A stretch of 64,000 bases of DNA from Dactylosporangium fulvum (GTDB taxonomy: Bacteria; Actinomycetota; Actinomycetes; Mycobacteriales; Micromonosporaceae), in the NCBI RefSeq assembly GCF_025137375.1, contig NZ_CP073720.1:8766501-8830500 (forward strand), in the 5' to 3' direction. Under the pieces are notes generated by a model. That model was given only the letters and a program-made list of their open reading frames with translations, was not told the origin of the DNA and searched no databases. Of the stretch, positions 35,660 to 44,238 are shown piece after piece (positions within the stretch are counted from its first letter, which is position 1; each line of letters opens with the position of its first letter). The translations under genes were made by a program, and so were the position numbers.

Positions 35660-38600
35660 CCCGACCGAAGCAGGTCTACGGCTGTCTCCCGCGGCATCGA
35701 GGCACCACGGGAGACAGCCGCCTCGAACGGCTCGTCGCCGAGCTCGGCGCGCAGCCGCGCCGACCGGCGCAGCCAGTCGGCATCGGACAGGTCCGGGCCG
35801 TCGGCCAGCTGCTGCGCGACGCCCAGGATCTCGGCGGCGGTGCCGGGCGCGCCGCGGGCATGGGCGAGCGCGGCCCAGCCCACCGCGACCCGTGCCACGA
35901 CCGGCATGTCCCGCACCGGCAGGGCCATCCGCATCGCCTCGGTCAGCCGTGCCCGGGCGGTGTCGAACTCACCGCGCTCGACGTCGACGTGGGCACGGGC
36001 GGCGAGCAGGATCGCCCGGTACTGCGGGGCGACCAGCGACAGGTCCCGCTGCAGGCGCCACGCCTCGGCGTAGAGCCGGTCGGCCTCGTCGAGGTCACCC
36101 TCGACGCGGGCCACGTGCCCCAGCTCCAGCATCGCGTGCGACACGTCCCGCGCCGCCACCCCGACGTCCTCGACGAACGCCCGCAGCTCGGCACGCGCCA
36201 CCGCCGGCCCGTCGGTGTGGACGCGCAGGGCGGCGAGGCTGATCCGCTGGAACGCCTCGTTCGCCTGGATCCCGAGCTGGTGGTACAGCTCGATCGACTC
36301 CTCCAGACAGCCGACGGCGGTGGCGAAGTCGCCGCGCCGGGCGTGCCCGCTCGCGGCCGAGGACAGGGTTATCGACAGGCCCCACCGCTCGCCGACCTTG
36401 CGGAACTCGACGGCGGACGCGTCGAGGGCGCACAGCATGCCGTCGATGTCGCCGTCGTTCTCCCGCAGGTGGCCGAGGATCGACAGCAGCATCGCCCTGG
36501 TCCACGTGTCGACGGGGTCGGCGAGCCGCTCCTCGATGACGGCCGCGCCGCGCTCGCTGTCGTCGCGGAACAGGTTCACCACCGGTTCGACGAGCGCGAC
36601 GAAGGGATGGGCGTTCTCCCGCGGTACCGTCGCCGCCGACGTGATCAGCTCGTCCAGCAGGTCGTGGTCGAACTGGAAGTCGCCGGCGAACCCGCTGTTG
36701 ACCAGATACATCGCCAGCACGACGACCCGCAGGTCATGCGGGACGTCGCCCGGCACCCGCCGGATGCGGTCCAGCCAGAGCGCCGCCTCCGCGTGATTGT
36801 CCTCGAACGTCCAGAACCAGCCCGCCGAGGCACCCAGCCGGTGCGCGCCGGCCGCGTCGCCGGCGTCGCAGAAGTACGCGACGGCCGCGTGCAGGTTGTC
36901 GCGCTCGGGCCGCAGGCGCTCGAGCCGGTCGAGCTGCGTGGCGGTGCGCAGGTGCGGCTCCGCCTCCTCCATCAGCGCGAGGAAGTGGGCGGCGTGCGTG
37001 GCGCGGGCCGGGCCCACTCCCCCGCGCCGTGCCAGCTCCTCCAGCGCGAACTCGCGAATCGTCTCGAGCATGCGGTACCGCACCGCGGGACCCTCGACGA
37101 CCTGCAGCAGCGACCGGTCGACGAGCGCGTCGAGGAGTTCCTCCGGGTCGTCGACGCCGGCGACGGCACCGGTCGCGACCGCGTCGAAGGTGCCGGGGAA
37201 CACCGCGAGTGCCTCACCGAACCGCCGCTCCCGCTCGCCGAGCAGGTCCCAGCTCCACGCCACGACGGCGTGGAGCGTGCGGTGCCGCGGCAGGGCGGTG
37301 CGGCTGCCCCCGGTCAGCAGCCGGAACCGGTCGTCGAGCCGGGCCGCGACCTGCTCCGCGGTGAACGAGCGCATCCGGGCCGCGGCCAGCTCGATCGCCA
37401 GCGGCAGGCCGTCGAGCCGGCGGCAGATCTCCGCCACTGATCCCACGTTGTCGCCGGTCACCGCGAACCCGGGACGCGCAGCTGCCGCCCGGTCCCGCAG
37501 GAGTTGTACCGCGGGATAGGTGACCGCCTCGTCGGCGGTCACGGCGCCGTCCGGGTGGCGCAGCGGGCCGACCGGGAACAACGACTCACCGAGGATGCCC
37601 AGCGGCTCCCGGCTGGTGGCCAGGATCCGCAGCTTCGGGCAGCGGCCGAGCAGTTCCTCGCCGAGCCGGGCGGCGGCGTCGACGACGTGCTCGCAGTTGT
37701 CCAGGACGAGCAGCACGCCGGAGACCGTGAGGGCCTCGGTGAGCTGGTCCAGGACGTCGAGACGGCGCGGGCGCCGGGGGCCCTCCGGCTGGCCGAGCCC
37801 GCCCGCGTGCAGCGTGCGCAGTACCGTGGCCGGCACCTCCGCCGCCTCCGTCACCGGCGCCAGCTCGACCAGCCATGCCCCGTCGGGCAGTTGTCCGCCG
37901 ACCTCGGCGGCGACCGAGGTGGCGAGCCGGGTCTTGCCGGCGCCACCGGGGCCGACGAGCGTGACGAGGCGGCTGTCGAGGACCTGCGCGCAGAGTTGCT
38001 CGACGTCGCCGGCGCGCCCGACGAAGCTGGTCAGTGCGGCGCGGAGATTGCCGGTGCGGGTCCTCCGCGGCGTCTCCTGCTGCTCGGCCCGCAGCACGGC
38101 GAGATGGGCGTCGCGCAGCTGCGGGGAAGGGTCGGCGCCGAGCTCGTCGGCCAGCCTGGCCCGGCACTCCTCGAACACGGTGAGCGCCTCCGCCGGCCGC
38201 CCCTCGGCCTGCAGGGCGCGGATCAGCAGTGCGGCGAGCCGTTCACGCAGCGGGTGCTCGGCGGTCAGCTCCCGCAGCCGGGCGACGGTGTCGCCGGGAA
38301 ACCCGCCGGCCTCGACGAGATCCTCGGTGGCGGCGAGCCGCAGCTCCTCCCACCGGGCCGTGAACGGCGCCGCGAACCCGGCACCGGCCACGTCGGTGAG
38401 CGCCGGGCCGCGCCACAGAGCGATCGCCTCACGCAGAAGCCGCCCGGCCGGCTCGGTGTCGTCGGCGCGCAATGCCCGACGGCCGGCGGCGGCGAGGCGC
38501 TCGAACCGCAAGGCGTCGACGGCCTCGTCGTCGAGATCGAGGCGATACCCGCCGGTGCCGGACACGAGGGCCGGGTGCCCGTCGAGGGACCTGCGCAGGC

Positions 38601-38802
38601 GCGACACGAGCGACTGGACGGCGTTGGCGGGATCGGCGGGGCCGCCGCCGGGCCAGAGCGCCTCGGCGAGCCGGTCGACGGCGACGGGACGTCCCGGCTC
38701 GACGGCCAGCCGGATCAGCAGGGTGCGCAGTCGTGCGCCGCCGAGCTCGACCGGGCGGCCGCCGACGTCGACGGTGAGTGGTCCGAGCAGGCCGACACGC
38801 AT
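35656..38802 (-). CDS. AfsR/SARP-type transcriptional activator with BTAD, NB-ARC and TPR
   Basis: 1048-residue regulator. A winged-helix OmpR-like DNA-binding domain (about 1-95, LRTLLIRLAVEPGRPV then LVSRLRRSL) precedes a BTAD helical domain (about 100-245). The STAND ATPase follows with P-loop GPGGAGKTRLATSV (about 283-296) and the Walker B-type VLLVLDNCEHV, then helical TPR-type repeats fill the C-half (ATAVGCLEESIELYHQLG, VEGDLDEADRLYAEA). AfsR-like proteins integrate kinase or ligand signals to activate secondary metabolism. The start at ATG 38802 is the first residue of the domain. No biosynthetic cluster is visible in the window, so its target is unknown; the convergent exporter genes are candidates by proximity only. 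Confidence 0.92.
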   Translation of the reverse strand: MRVGLLGPLTVDVGGRPVELGGARLRTLLIRLAVEPGRPVAVDRLAEALWPGGGPADPANAVQSLVSRLRRSLDGHPALVSGTGGYRLDLDDEAVDALRFERLAAAGRRALRADDTEPAGRLLREAIALWRGPALTDVAGAGFAAPFTARWEELRLAATEDLVEAGGFPGDTVARLRELTAEHPLRERLAALLIRALQAEGRPAEALTVFEECRARLADELGADPSPQLRDAHLAVLRAEQQETPRRTRTGNLRAALTSFVGRAGDVEQLCAQVLDSRLVTLVGPGGAGKTRLATSVAAEVGGQLPDGAWLVELAPVTEAAEVPATVLRTLHAGGLGQPEGPRRPRRLDVLDQLTEALTVSGVLLVLDNCEHVVDAAARLGEELLGRCPKLRILATSREPLGILGESLFPVGPLRHPDGAVTADEAVTYPAVQLLRDRAAAARPGFAVTGDNVGSVAEICRRLDGLPLAIELAAARMRSFTAEQVAARLDDRFRLLTGGSRTALPRHRTLHAVVAWSWDLLGERERRFGEALAVFPGTFDAVATGAVAGVDDPEELLDALVDRSLLQVVEGPAVRYRMLETIREFALEELARRGGVGPARATHAAHFLALMEEAEPHLRTATQLDRLERLRPERDNLHAAVAYFCDAGDAAGAHRLGASAGWFWTFEDNHAEAALWLDRIRRVPGDVPHDLRVVVLAMYLVNSGFAGDFQFDHDLLDELITSAATVPRENAHPFVALVEPVVNLFRDDSERGAAVIEERLADPVDTWTRAMLLSILGHLRENDGDIDGMLCALDASAVEFRKVGERWGLSITLSSAASGHARRGDFATAVGCLEESIELYHQLGIQANEAFQRISLAALRVHTDGPAVARAELRAFVEDVGVAARDVSHAMLELGHVARVEGDLDEADRLYAEAWRLQRDLSLVAPQYRAILLAARAHVDVERGEFDTARARLTEAMRMALPVRDMPVVARVAVGWAALAHARGAPGTAAEILGVAQQLADGPDLSDADWLRRSARLRAELGDEPFEAAVSRGASMPRETAVDLLRSG

Positions 38803-38885
38803 GCGTCAACTCTGCCACCGGCGTGGGCCGGACGGTGTCCTGCCGTCCGGCCCCAGTGGACGCGGTGCCGCGATGTTACGGTGTG

Positions 38886-39926
38886 TCAGTAGATACTCAC
38901 GCCGTACACGCTCAGCGGTTCGGTGACCGGCTGGAAGTACGTGACGCCGCCGGAGCTGCAGTTGCCGCTGCCGCCGGAGGTCAGGCCGAGGGCGGTCGTA
39001 CCGGCGAAGAGGGAGCCACCGCTGTCGCCGGGCTCGGCGCAGACCGTCGTACGGATCAGGCCGGTGACACGACCCTGCGCGTAGTTCACCGTGGCGTTGA
39101 GCTGGGTGACAGAACCGCTGCGCACGCCGGTGGTCGAGCCGCTGCGGCGGACGGACTGGCCGACGGTGGCGTTACCGGCGGAGGTGATCTCCTGGTACGA
39201 GCCGTTGTAGAGGGAGACGTTGCCAGGGTGGGAGACGCCGGCCGCGTAGCGCACGATGCCGTAGTCGTTGCCCGGGAAGCTGGTGCCGGTGCGGGTGCCG
39301 AGGACCGAGCCGCTGCTCGTGGTCCAGGTCGAGCCGATGTTGGTGCAGTGCCCGGCGGTCAGGAAGTAGTAGGTGCTGCCGCTGACCACGTTGAAGCCGA
39401 GGGAGCAGCGGGAACCGCCGGCGTAGATGGCCTGGCCGCCCGAGATCGTCGGGCGCAGCTCACCGGACATCCGCTCGATGCGCGCACCGCCGCCGAGACC
39501 GGCGACGGTCGCCTCCAGGGTCTTGACGTGCTCGGCCGGGACGGTGCTGTCGATCGAGACGACAACCTGGTTGCTCACCGGGTCGACGGCCCAGGCCGTG
39601 CCGGGGATGCCGGCCTTCGCGTCGAGGACCGAGGTGACGCGGGCCAGCTCGGCGCCGCTGTGCTTGACCGTGCGGGCCTTGGCGCCCGTGGCCTCGACGC
39701 TCTTGGCGGTCGCGGCGTCGGTGACGTTGACGACGAGTTTGCCCTGCGCGTCGAGGTATGAACCGGCGGCACGGGTGCCGAGCTGCCCGACGAGCGCCTC
39801 GGCGTTGGCCGCCTTGGTTTCCGTCGCCGCTTGTGCCACGGACGGTGCGAGGATCGAGCCGGCGACGAGCCCGGCGCCCGCGGCGATGACCGCGGCCCGC
39901 CGGAACGAGGACCTTGTGAGTCTCAC
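38886..39926 (-). CDS. Secreted S1 serine protease, streptogrisin type
   Basis: 346-residue preproenzyme of the alpha-lytic/streptogrisin S1E family. A twin-Arg-rich signal peptide ends at AQA (about 33), and a pro-region of about 127 residues (alpha-lytic chaperone-like) leads to the mature enzyme at ISGGQAIYAGGSRCSLGF (about 161). The triad is His193 in TAGHC, Asp221 in NDYGIVRY and Ser302 in GDSGGSLF; disulfide cysteines are C173/C194 and C296/C-terminal pair. It is a secreted chymotrypsin-like protease. The GTG start has GGGGAGG 7 nt upstream. The upstream 60 nt contain two palindromes. Confidence 0.93.
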   Translation of the reverse strand: MRLTRSSFRRAAVIAAGAGLVAGSILAPSVAQAATETKAANAEALVGQLGTRAAGSYLDAQGKLVVNVTDAATAKSVEATGAKARTVKHSGAELARVTSVLDAKAGIPGTAWAVDPVSNQVVVSIDSTVPAEHVKTLEATVAGLGGGARIERMSGELRPTISGGQAIYAGGSRCSLGFNVVSGSTYYFLTAGHCTNIGSTWTTSSGSVLGTRTGTSFPGNDYGIVRYAAGVSHPGNVSLYNGSYQEITSAGNATVGQSVRRSGSTTGVRSGSVTQLNATVNYAQGRVTGLIRTTVCAEPGDSGGSLFAGTTALGLTSGGSGNCSSGGVTYFQPVTEPLSVYGVSIY

Positions 39927-39947
39927 GTGAGCCTCCCCTGAATCGGA

Positions 39948-39984
39948 GCCGATACATATCGGCAGCGACCGATGTTTCCATCGG
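39948..39984 (-). promoter_or_regulatory. Two palindromes upstream of the S1 protease gene
   Basis: GCCGATACATATCGGC (39948-39963, 7-bp arms) and CCGATGTTTCCATCGG (39969-39984, 6-bp arms) share the half-site CCGAT and lie 22-58 nt before the start codon. A TTGACA -35 candidate sits further upstream (40007-40012, minus strand). They could be operators for a development or nutrient regulator. Confidence 0.5.
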
Positions 39985-40048
39985 AAAGGGACTCACGCAA
40001 GATTCAGTGTCAAATTAGGTCATAGCGCTCTTGTCATATCACTACCGA

Positions 40049-40837
40049 CTAGCGGCCCACGCCCTCCAGCAGGAACTCGCTCACCGGGCCGTACAGGTGC
40101 GGCTGGACGTTGTCGTCGATCGGCACCGTCACCGACACGCGACCCTCGGCCTCGGCGATGAACAGCGCCGGGTCGTTGCTGTCCGCGAACGCCACCACGT
40201 CGAGTCCGGCCGCCGCCGCGGCGCCGGCAAACCCGTGGTCGGCGACCACCAGGTCGGGCAGCCCGGCACCCTGCCGCTCCAACTCGGCCAGCATGATCCG
40301 CATGCCGTCCGGCGAATGGGTGTGCCACAGCGCGATGCCACGCTCCGCCGCCACCGCCACACCGCCGACATACCGCACCGCCAGCTGATATTCGCGGCCG
40401 TCGTACCGCCCCGGCGACGCGAACACCGCACCCGGCGCCGGCAGCAGCAGCTCACAACCGGCCGCCCGCAGCGCCGCAGCGATCGCGAGATGCACCTCGA
40501 TCATCCCGGCCGGGTGACCGGTCGCCACCAGCACCCGCTCCCGCCGCTCGGCAGCCAGGCGCAACCGGTCGCGCATCCGCTCCAGCGCACGGACGGTCTT
40601 GTGCGGGTCGATCATGTCGGTGCCGGTCGCCCGATCCGCGTCGGCGTCGATGCCGACCCGCTGGGCCATGACCGCCAGCACCTCCGGCAGCGTCCACGTC
40701 TTCAACGGGATCAGGCCGAACAGATATCCCTCATGACCTTCGGCGAACGCGGTGGCGTTGCCGTGATTGGAGGAACGGGTGGTCTCGACATCACCGGCGA
40801 GCCGCGCTTCACGAAGATAGCTCACAAGCTCAGGCAT
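40049..40837 (-). CDS. Phosphatase-family protein
   Basis: 262-residue cytoplasmic protein similar to actinobacterial proteins annotated simply as phosphatase. Recognisable segments are TLPEVLAVMAQRVGIDAD, TDMIDPHKTVRALERM, VATGHPAGMIEVHLAIA, and LPDLVVADHGFAG. The His in ATGHPAG and the Asp in VVADHG could be catalytic, but no experimentally proven motif is known to me. Two in-frame ATGs (40846 and 40837) lack Shine-Dalgarno sites. TACCAT lies 7 nt before the second, favouring a leaderless start there. Divergent from the gene at 40898 with only 60 nt between them. Confidence 0.7.
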   Translation of the reverse strand: MPELVSYLREARLAGDVETTRSSNHGNATAFAEGHEGYLFGLIPLKTWTLPEVLAVMAQRVGIDADADRATGTDMIDPHKTVRALERMRDRLRLAAERRERVLVATGHPAGMIEVHLAIAAALRAAGCELLLPAPGAVFASPGRYDGREYQLAVRYVGGVAVAAERGIALWHTHSPDGMRIMLAELERQGAGLPDLVVADHGFAGAAAAAGLDVVAFADSNDPALFIAEAEGRVSVTVPIDDNVQPHLYGPVSEFLLEGVGR

Positions 40838-40897
40838 ATGACCCATGGTAGGTACACACACCCCCGGCGCCGAGGAAAGCGGCCTAAGGTCACAGAC

Positions 40898-41551
40898 ATG
40901 CCGGATGCCGACACACACGTGTATCTCGAGGCCACCCCGAAGAAGGTCTTCGCCGGAAGCCTCGACTGGCCGGGCTGGGGCCGCTTCGCCAAAACCGAGG
41001 AAGCGGCGCTCGAAGCCCTGGCCGGCTACGCCGAACGGTACGCCCCCATCGCGGCGGCCGCCGGCTTCAGCTTCCCCACCACACCGCGGTTCACCGTCGT
41101 CGAACGGGTGCCGGGCACGTCGACCACCGAGTTCGGTGCGCCCGACGGCCGCCCCGCCGCGGACGGCACACCGGTGACCAAGGCCACCGCCGACCGGCAC
41201 ACCAAACTGCTGCGCGCCGCCTGGGCAGCCTTCGAAGACCGCTCCGCCACCGCGCCGGAGTCGCTGCGCAAGGGGCCCCGCGGCGGCGGACGCGACCGGG
41301 ACAAGATGATCGATCACCTGATCGACTCCGAGGCCGCCTACGCGCGCAAGATCGGCGTCAAGCACCGCCCGCCGGCCATCGACGACAGTGACGCCATCGA
41401 GGCTCTGCGCACCGACGTGCTGGCGGTCCTCGGCCGGCCCAGCGACGGAGGGCCGCTCACGACCAACGGCTGGACCGCGCGGTACGCCGCCCGGCGGTTC
41501 GTCTGGCACGTGCTGGATCACTTATGGGAGATGGAGGATCGCAGCGAGTAA
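40898..41551 (+). CDS. Hypothetical protein with DinB-like C-terminal helix bundle
   Basis: 217-residue protein. The N-terminus (HVYLEATPKKVFAGSLDWPG followed by WGRFAKTEEAALEALAGYAE) resembles HicB-like domains that read a strand-strand-helix. The C-half has DKMIDHLIDSEAAYARKI and ARYAARRFVWHVLDHLWEME, similar in spacing to the metal-binding helices of DinB-type proteins (His in DHLIDSE and in WHVLDHLWE). Function unknown. There is no Shine-Dalgarno; TAAGGT 7 nt before the ATG suggests leaderless translation. Confidence 0.6.
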   Translation: MPDADTHVYLEATPKKVFAGSLDWPGWGRFAKTEEAALEALAGYAERYAPIAAAAGFSFPTTPRFTVVERVPGTSTTEFGAPDGRPAADGTPVTKATADRHTKLLRAAWAAFEDRSATAPESLRKGPRGGGRDRDKMIDHLIDSEAAYARKIGVKHRPPAIDDSDAIEALRTDVLAVLGRPSDGGPLTTNGWTARYAARRFVWHVLDHLWEMEDRSE

Positions 41552-41593
41552 TCGGGGCGGGGATGTGTCGGTGGGGTGGGTTACGGTGCGGGC

Positions 41594-42910
41594 ATGGGGG
41601 AAGAGGCGGGGGTTCCGGGTCCGATCGGACCATTGACGGACGCACTCGCCGCGCTCGTCGACTTCGATCCTTCGACACTCGACGACGCGGCGGTGCGCGA
41701 GGCCACCCTGCTCCTGCTCCGCTCCCACAACCAGCTCGACGCGGCCATCACCCGGTTCCTCGGCGTGTTCGACGACCGGCGCCTGTCCCGCCGCGACGCA
41801 TACGGATCCACCAAGCGCTGGCTCGAAGCATTCGGGCGGCTCTCCGGCCCGGCCGCCAGCAGTCGCATGCGGGCCGTCGAGATCACCCGCCTGCTGCCCG
41901 ACCTCGAGGAGGCGTTCGAGGCCGGCGAGGTCAGCTCCGAGCACGTCAACCGGATCGGGCTCACCGCCGAAGAGGTCGGCGACGACGTCATCGAGCAGGT
42001 CGAGCAGACACTCGTGCCGCTCGCCCGCCAGTTCGACCCGCACACGCTGCACGAGGCCTGCGCCTATCTGCGCGACGCCGCCCTGCGCGACAAGAACACC
42101 CCGCCCGACCAGCAGTACCTGCGCCGCGGCGTGACACTCACCCGACTCGGCGACATGTGGAAGCTGCGCGGCATCCTCGACACCGAGACCGGGGCCCTGC
42201 TCAGCGCCGGGCTCGACGCGTTCACCAAGGCACCGGCCCCCGACGACGACCGGAACCCGGCCCAGCGACGCCACGACGGCCTCGCCGACCTGCTCACCGC
42301 GACCCTCCGGGACGGCCGCGCGCCGGCGGTCGGCGGCGGACTGCGGCCCCACATCGCGCTGCTGATGCCGGTCCGGCGATACGTGCAACTGCACGACCAT
42401 GGCGACGACCCGGACGGGACCTGGGACGGTTGCGGCGACGACGGCCCTGCCGTGCTCAGCGAGTGGGGTCCGGTCCCCGACGGGCTCGCGTCCCGGCTCA
42501 GCTGCGATGCGATGCTCCAGCCGATCTGGCTGCACCCCGACAACGGTGTGCCGCTGAAACTCGGCCGGGCCTACCGCAACACGCCACCGGCGCTGCGCCG
42601 GGCGCTGGCGGCCCGCGACCCGCACTGCCGCTGGCCCGGCTGCCGGATGCCGGCCAACTGGTGCGACAGCCACCACCTGCGGGAGTGGATCCGCGACCAC
42701 GGCGAGACGGACATCGACAACCTCGTGCTGCTGTGCCGCTACCACCACGTGTGCGTGCACGAGCGCGGCTGGTCACTGCGCCGCGACCCCGGCAACGGCT
42801 GGATCATCGTCATCCGGCCCGACGGCACGCCGTACGAGCTCGGGCCCAGCCGTCCGCGCAGCAGCGCGGTCCCCTACGGCAGAGGCGGTGGCGGCCCGCC
42901 GCCCGACTGA
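41594..42910 (+). CDS. DUF222 and HNH endonuclease domain protein
   Basis: 438-residue protein. The N-terminal two thirds is a DUF222 helical domain (LLLLRSHNQLDAAITRFLGV), and the C-terminus is an HNH nuclease module: DPHCRWPGCRMPANWCDSHH, then NLVLLCRYHHVCVHERGW. Cys residues for zinc and the catalytic His pair are present. Such proteins are abundant in actinobacteria, their function unsettled and often linked to REP13E12-like mobile sequences. ATG 41594 is preceded by TACGGT at 6 nt and no Shine-Dalgarno; an in-frame GTG at 41576 is an alternative. Convergent with the TetR gene, 7 nt between stops. Confidence 0.88.
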   Translation: MGEEAGVPGPIGPLTDALAALVDFDPSTLDDAAVREATLLLLRSHNQLDAAITRFLGVFDDRRLSRRDAYGSTKRWLEAFGRLSGPAASSRMRAVEITRLLPDLEEAFEAGEVSSEHVNRIGLTAEEVGDDVIEQVEQTLVPLARQFDPHTLHEACAYLRDAALRDKNTPPDQQYLRRGVTLTRLGDMWKLRGILDTETGALLSAGLDAFTKAPAPDDDRNPAQRRHDGLADLLTATLRDGRAPAVGGGLRPHIALLMPVRRYVQLHDHGDDPDGTWDGCGDDGPAVLSEWGPVPDGLASRLSCDAMLQPIWLHPDNGVPLKLGRAYRNTPPALRRALAARDPHCRWPGCRMPANWCDSHHLREWIRDHGETDIDNLVLLCRYHHVCVHERGWSLRRDPGNGWIIVIRPDGTPYELGPSRPRSSAVPYGRGGGGPPPD

Positions 42911-42917
42911 CACGTCG

Positions 42918-43532
42918 TCATTGGACGGGGTCGGGGCCCGCACCGGCGAGGCCCCGCAACAACAACTGCGTCAGCGTCTCGATCGCCTCGTCGTCGGTGA
43001 GCCGTGGCTCGGGCGCGGTCAGGTGGGCATAGGCGAAGAACCCCAGCATCGAACCCATCGCATCGGCCACCACGGCCGGGCGGCCCGGGAGCACCCGACC
43101 GCCCTCCGCCATGCGTTCCAGGTGCTCGCGCAGCATCGTGGTGTCCTGCGTGAGCCGCTGCCGGGCCGTGCCACTGTAGGGCTCCTCGGCCGTCGACGCC
43201 TGGAACAGCGCCACCATCACGGGCAGGTGGTCACGGAAGGCGGTCCAGGCCGCGGCGACGTGTGCGCGCAGCTGGGCCTCGTCGGCGAGGTCATGGTCCG
43301 GGTCGTGGTCGGGCAGGGCGGCGTCCGCGGTCGACTCCATGTCGGCCAGCAGTGCTCGGAGCAGTTCCTCCTTGCTGGAGAAGTGGTCGTAGAAGGAACC
43401 GACCGCCCGGCCGGCCTCGGCCGTGATGTCACTGATCTTGGTGTTGAGGTAGCCGCGTTCGGCGAACAGCTTGCGGGCCGCATCCTTCAGCGCGGCCTGG
43501 GTCTGGGCCGCCTTCTCCTTGCGCGTCACCAT
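42918..43532 (-). CDS. TetR family transcriptional regulator
   Basis: 204-residue TetR regulator. The HTH is DAARKLFAERGYLNTKISDI then TAEAGRAVGSFYDHFSSKEE (about 17-56), with the family motif SFYDHFSSKEELL. The ligand-binding part is rich in Ala/Leu with His-Asp-rich DHDPDHDLADEAQL. ATG 43532 follows GTGGCGGCA; a GTG three codons upstream is possible. It is divergent from the FAD monooxygenase gene 697 nt away, with a repeat-rich tract between, so it may regulate that gene. Confidence 0.9.
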   Translation of the reverse strand: MVTRKEKAAQTQAALKDAARKLFAERGYLNTKISDITAEAGRAVGSFYDHFSSKEELLRALLADMESTADAALPDHDPDHDLADEAQLRAHVAAAWTAFRDHLPVMVALFQASTAEEPYSGTARQRLTQDTTMLREHLERMAEGGRVLPGRPAVVADAMGSMLGFFAYAHLTAPEPRLTDDEAIETLTQLLLRGLAGAGPDPVQ

Positions 43533-43644
43533 TGCCGCCACCGCCTCGCCACTCGGGCACTCCCCGCTCGCACGTCGTCACCACCACACCCCGGAGCGCG
43601 GCTCCGGCCCGCCAGGTCGTCCTGTTCCCTCCACCGGTCCATGA

Positions 43645-43880
43645 CCGGCTCGGACGGAACACGTCGCTCCCCCAGCTCCGCACCGTTCAGGACCGGCTCG
43701 GGTGGAACAGGTCATTCCGGGTCCGCACGGCTCAGGGCCGGCTCGGACGGAACAGCCCATCCCAAGTTTCCACCGGCTCAGAACCGGCTCGGACAGATGG
43801 GCCACCCCGGTTCCTCGCCGCTCATCACCGGCTCGGATGGCCCGATCATCCCCGCTTCCTCACCGTTCCACGAGCGGCTC
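43645..43880. repeat. Degenerate ~46-nt tandem repeats
   Basis: Six copies of a diverged unit beginning CCGGCTCGGA/G start at 43645, 43693, 43738, 43784, 43828 and 43874 (spacings 48, 45, 46, 44, 46). Variable lengths that are not multiples of three exclude a repeat protein. Confidence 0.8.
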
Positions 43881-44040
43881 GGACGACTTCGGACCAACTC
43901 GGACCGGCTCGGGCCAGTTCCGGGCCAGCTCCGGACCAACTCGAATCAACTCGTACCGACCCGGACCGACTCAGACCATCTCAGACCGACTTGCACCGTC
44001 TTGAACAGGCTTACACCTCCTCAGGACGACTTGCACCGGC
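43881..44040. repeat. Fifteen ~10-nt tandem units (consensus GGACCGACTC)
   Basis: Successive units such as GGACCAACTC, GGACCGGCTC, GTACCGACCC, AGACCATCTC and AGACCGACTT follow each other at 10 nt, with two 11-nt steps. The period equals one helical turn. No coding frame uses it, and it directly follows the 46-nt repeats in the long spacer upstream of the FAD monooxygenase gene. Confidence 0.8.
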
Positions 44041-44238
44041 CTCACCACCCGAACGGACCCCGACCAACTTTGACCAGCCAACGCCGGCGCGCACCGCATC
44101 ATGCCCGACCCGGGTCCCGAGACCCAGCGCGCACACGACTACGGGATTTTGCCAACTGCAGGTCTTGCCGGCCGACCGTAGCAGCCGGTATAACCGAACG
44201 AGGATTCACTGAATACAAATTCACTTAAGGAGTCGAGC

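Noticed and set aside
41594..42910. Mobile element carrying the DUF222-HNH gene
   Set aside because: No terminal inverted repeats, target duplications or transposase were found around it.
43645..44040. CRISPR array
   Set aside because: Units are contiguous and diverged with no unique spacers, and no cas genes are present.
43532..44212. Open plus-strand frame across the repeat tract
   Set aside because: The 10-nt and 44-48-nt repeat periods are not multiples of three, the translation is low complexity, and no ribosome site is present.
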